Positions 13,440-15,822 of a stretch of DNA of 15,822 nt are shown in pieces. Every line of letters starts with the position of its first letter. Position 1 is the stretch's first letter. A model generated the notes under the pieces. It searched no databases, was not told where the DNA came from, and worked only from the letters and a program-made list of their open reading frames with translations. The DNA is taken from the NCBI GenBank assembly GCA_011052255.1, contig DRJJ01000331.1:1-15822 (forward strand). The letters run 5' to 3'. This stretch comes from Gammaproteobacteria bacterium. Its GTDB lineage: Bacteria > Pseudomonadota > Gammaproteobacteria > DRJJ01. The translations under genes were made by a program, and so were the position numbers.

Positions 13440-15692
13440 ATGAGCAAGCGCGTTATACTGTCAGTTGCCGTCCCGGCCCCCCTGTACCAGAGCTTTGACT
13501 ACTTACCACCCGGCGGAGTCAACCCTGCCCTACTGCTTCCCGGTAGTCGGCTGGAGGTCCCGTTTGGTCGCCGACACTGTGTCGGCATCCTGTTGTCGGT
13601 GAAAACTGACAGTGAGTTCAGCGGCAGTCTCAAGGCTGCAATACGGCTGCTCGATGCCCAGCCAGTACTGGACCTTCTCATGTGCCGGCTACTCGACTGG
13701 ACAGCTGCTTATTACCATCACCCGATTGGCGAGGTATATGCTGCTGCTCTGCCCGTAAAACTACGCCGTGCAAAATCTGTCGGTGAGAAAAAACAGAGTG
13801 TCTGGCAGCTAACAGATGCAGGCCTGCAAGCCGATCCTGATGCACTTAAACGAAGTCCACGCCAACGGGCTATTCTGCTGACGTTGCAGCAGCATCAGAA
13901 AAAATCTGATAGCGGTATGAACAGGGAGCAACTCGATCAACTGGGAGGTGACTGGCGCAGTGCCATTAAAAAACTGATCCAGCTCGACTGGGTTTGCAAG
14001 TCTACCCGGTTGTCTACGAACACCGCTGCCACCAGTACAGACGGGGCAACTAATACAGAACCCGTAACTGCTGCAACAGACAAACAACTAACGCTAAACA
14101 GTCATCAGCAAATGGCCGTGCAATCCATGCAACAGGGACTGGGGCAATTCCAGGTCAGCCTGCTGTACGGGGTAACCGGTAGCGGCAAGACCGAGGTTTA
14201 CCTGCAAACCATCGCCCGTGTACTGGAACAGGGACAACAGGCACTGGTGCTGGTGCCGGAAATTGGCCTGACACCGCAACTGGTAGCGCGCTTCAGACAA
14301 CGCTTTGGCCCGATCGTCGATGTGCTGCATTCCGGCCTGAACGACACAGAACGGTTTTCCGGCTGGCAACGTGCCAGCTCGGGACAGGCGCGCATCATTA
14401 TCGGTACCCGCTCGGCTGTTTTCACTCCTCTGCCAGAACCGGGAATCATTATCGTAGACGAGGAACACGATGGTTCGTTGAAACAAATGGAAGGCCTGCG
14501 CTACTCTGCCCGTGATCTGGCCATTATGCGTGCCCGGCTGAGCAATATCCCGGTACTGCTGGGCTCCGCCACACCGTCCCTGGAAAGTTACCATAATGCC
14601 AGCCGCGGTCGCTATCGCTTGCTGCACCTTCCCGCACGAGCAGGTGGTGCGCTGCACCCGACCATGCACTTGCTGGATGTGCGCGCCCAGTCTATGGACG
14701 AAGGCATCAGCTGGCCGTTACTGCAAAGCATACAAAAACATCTCGACAAGGGCGGCCAGGTATTGCTGTTCCTGAATCGACGTGGTTATGCCCCGACACT
14801 GTTATGCCATGACTGTGGCTGGGTGGCACATTGCCAGCGCTGTGACTCGCATATGACTATCCACCACAAGGCACAACGTATCCGTTGCCACCACTGCGGT
14901 GCTGAAAACCGCTTGCCCGCTAACTGCCCTGAATGTAACAGTGACGCAATGCGTCCGGTTGGACAGGGTACTGAACGAACCGAAACCGCACTACAAAAAC
15001 ACTTCCCGAACCATCGCATTCTACGCATCGACCGTGATACCACACAAAGACGCGGTCAGATGGATGCATTGCTGAAACAGGCGGAGAGTGGTGAGGCCGA
15101 CATCCTGATCGGCACACAGTTACTCGCCAAGGGCCATCACTTCCCAAACGTGACGCTGGTCGGTATTCTGAATAGTGATCAGGGCCTGTTCAGTGTTGAT
15201 TTTCGTGCATCGGAACGCATGGCCCAGCAGGTATTGCAGGTTGCCGGGCGTGCCGGGCGTGCTGACAAGCCGGGTGAGGTCATCATCCAGACCCATAGCC
15301 CTGAACATCCATTACTGCACACTCTGGTACAACAGGATTATGACCAGATTGCCCGCACCCTGCTGCAGGAGCGCGAAGAGGTTAAGTTACCTCCCTACTC
15401 TCACATCGCGCTGTTACGTGCCGAGGCAACCCAGGCAGAACATCCTCAAACCTTTCTTCAACAGGCCGCAAAAGAAATTGCTGGCTACACCAACAAGGTC
15501 GAAACTTTTGGTCCGGTTCCTGCACCGATGGAACGACGCGCCGGACGTTATCGTTACCAGTTGCTGATACAGGCCGATGAGCGCAACAGTCTGCATAACC
15601 TGCTCAATGCCGTTATTCCGAAGCTGAGTACACTCACACCGGCCAAACGGGTAAGGTGGTCGCTGGATATTGATCCGGTAGACAGTTACTGA
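13440..15692 (+). CDS. priA: Primosomal protein N', replication-restart DNA helicase PriA
   Basis: 750 residues, near the family's usual 730. PriA recognises stalled or D-loop fork structures, unwinds DNA 3'-5' and loads the primosome. The N-terminal 3'-DNA-binding domain (about 1-105) includes SFDYLPPG and EVPFGRRHCVGIL. Helicase motifs are Walker A GVTGSGKTEVY (244-254), the DEEH box (340-343), GSATPSLES (375-383), GTQLLAKGHHFPN (558-570) and VAGRAGRADKPGEV (601-614). Eight zinc-binding cysteines lie at 456, 459, 465, 468, 483, 486, 496 and 499, inserted between the helicase lobes. Residues 189-215 form a Thr/Ala-rich low-complexity linker. In the aromatic-rich loop after the DEEH box, two positions aromatic in E. 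coli (DSSYKQ and EGWRY) are Leu here. The start ATG has only a weak ribosome site. It is divergent from the sigma operon. Confidence 0.97.
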   Translation: MSKRVILSVAVPAPLYQSFDYLPPGGVNPALLLPGSRLEVPFGRRHCVGILLSVKTDSEFSGSLKAAIRLLDAQPVLDLLMCRLLDWTAAYYHHPIGEVYAAALPVKLRRAKSVGEKKQSVWQLTDAGLQADPDALKRSPRQRAILLTLQQHQKKSDSGMNREQLDQLGGDWRSAIKKLIQLDWVCKSTRLSTNTAATSTDGATNTEPVTAATDKQLTLNSHQQMAVQSMQQGLGQFQVSLLYGVTGSGKTEVYLQTIARVLEQGQQALVLVPEIGLTPQLVARFRQRFGPIVDVLHSGLNDTERFSGWQRASSGQARIIIGTRSAVFTPLPEPGIIIVDEEHDGSLKQMEGLRYSARDLAIMRARLSNIPVLLGSATPSLESYHNASRGRYRLLHLPARAGGALHPTMHLLDVRAQSMDEGISWPLLQSIQKHLDKGGQVLLFLNRRGYAPTLLCHDCGWVAHCQRCDSHMTIHHKAQRIRCHHCGAENRLPANCPECNSDAMRPVGQGTERTETALQKHFPNHRILRIDRDTTQRRGQMDALLKQAESGEADILIGTQLLAKGHHFPNVTLVGILNSDQGLFSVDFRASERMAQQVLQVAGRAGRADKPGEVIIQTHSPEHPLLHTLVQQDYDQIARTLLQEREEVKLPPYSHIALLRAEATQAEHPQTFLQQAAKEIAGYTNKVETFGPVPAPMERRAGRYRYQLLIQADERNSLHNLLNAVIPKLSTLTPAKRVRWSLDIDPVDSY

Positions 15693-15749
15693 TAAAAATC
15701 ATTTTTCAACCCTTAAGATTATTACCCGACTGCCGATATCATTAGATAG

Positions 15750-15773
15750 CGTTCTTTATTTATCAGAAGAACG
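15750..15773. other. Hairpin downstream of priA
   Basis: CGTTCTT and AAGAACG form a perfect 7-bp stem around a 10-nt loop, 58 nt after the priA stop. No T-run follows, so terminator function is uncertain; it may instead be part of the leader of the next gene. Confidence 0.3.
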
Positions 15774-15800
15774 TAAGCATTATTGATCTGCCGCAATGAC

Positions 15801-15812
15801 AATGTGCACATT
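15801..15812. promoter_or_regulatory. 12-bp perfect palindrome near the right edge
   Basis: AATGTGCACATT is fully self-complementary. It may be an operator for the gene beyond the window. A 12-bp palindrome can arise by chance, so the call is weak. Confidence 0.2.
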
Positions 15813-15822
15813 CTTTGATGGC

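Noticed and set aside
15687..15710. A/T run after priA as an intrinsic terminator
   Set aside because: The AAAAA-TCA-TTTTT dyad has no GC pairs, so it would not form a stable terminator stem.

Overview
The window looks like chromosomal DNA from a gammaproteobacterium. The PriA, three-part transhydrogenase and GltB proteins are of proteobacterial type, and the set of ECF sigma factor, membrane anti-sigma-like protein and DUF3106 protein is, from memory, a proteobacterial arrangement. Base composition is moderate throughout and I see no integrase, transposase, CRISPR array, tRNA or rRNA. The order of the familiar genes is housekeeping-like. The less explained parts are the small genes and the intergenic dyads.

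Layout. 1-4085 (minus) is the large subunit of glutamate synthase, running off the left edge. 4273-5230 (minus) is a two-gene unit: a DsrC/TusE-fold protein without the usual redox cysteines, followed by a two-helix membrane protein of unknown function. Divergent from it, 5508-6626 (plus) is a YeeE/YedE-type sulfur-compound (probably thiosulfate) transporter, so this stretch has a sulfur-trafficking theme. 6675-9458 (minus) is a complete proton-translocating transhydrogenase operon, pntAA-pntAB-pntB, with overlapping genes. The roughly 310-bp divergent spacer that follows carries three separate inverted repeats. 9788-11265 (plus) is an HNH nuclease-like gene coupled by a 4-nt overlap to a fructosamine-kinase-family gene.

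11295-11436 is a non-coding foldback: an 18-bp outer stem with one bulge encloses three smaller hairpins. It is either a structured RNA or a small MITE-like element. 11467-13348 (minus) is a tightly overlapped operon: a 36-residue predicted exported peptide, an ECF sigma factor whose likely start codon is non-standard, a one-helix anti-sigma candidate, a 74-residue acidic exported protein, and an arginine-rich exported DUF3106 protein. 13440-15692 (plus) is the primosomal helicase PriA.

How it fits together. GltB (glutamate synthesis, usually NADPH-consuming) and Pnt (proton-driven NADPH supply) are metabolically compatible neighbours, but nothing here shows co-regulation. The most promising little-described system is the sigma operon: one regulator and three envelope-directed small or repeat proteins in one translationally coupled unit, opened by a tiny secreted peptide too short for normal gene calling. 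The cysteine-less DsrC-like protein opposite a YeeE transporter and the 142-bp foldback are the other places that merit a second look.
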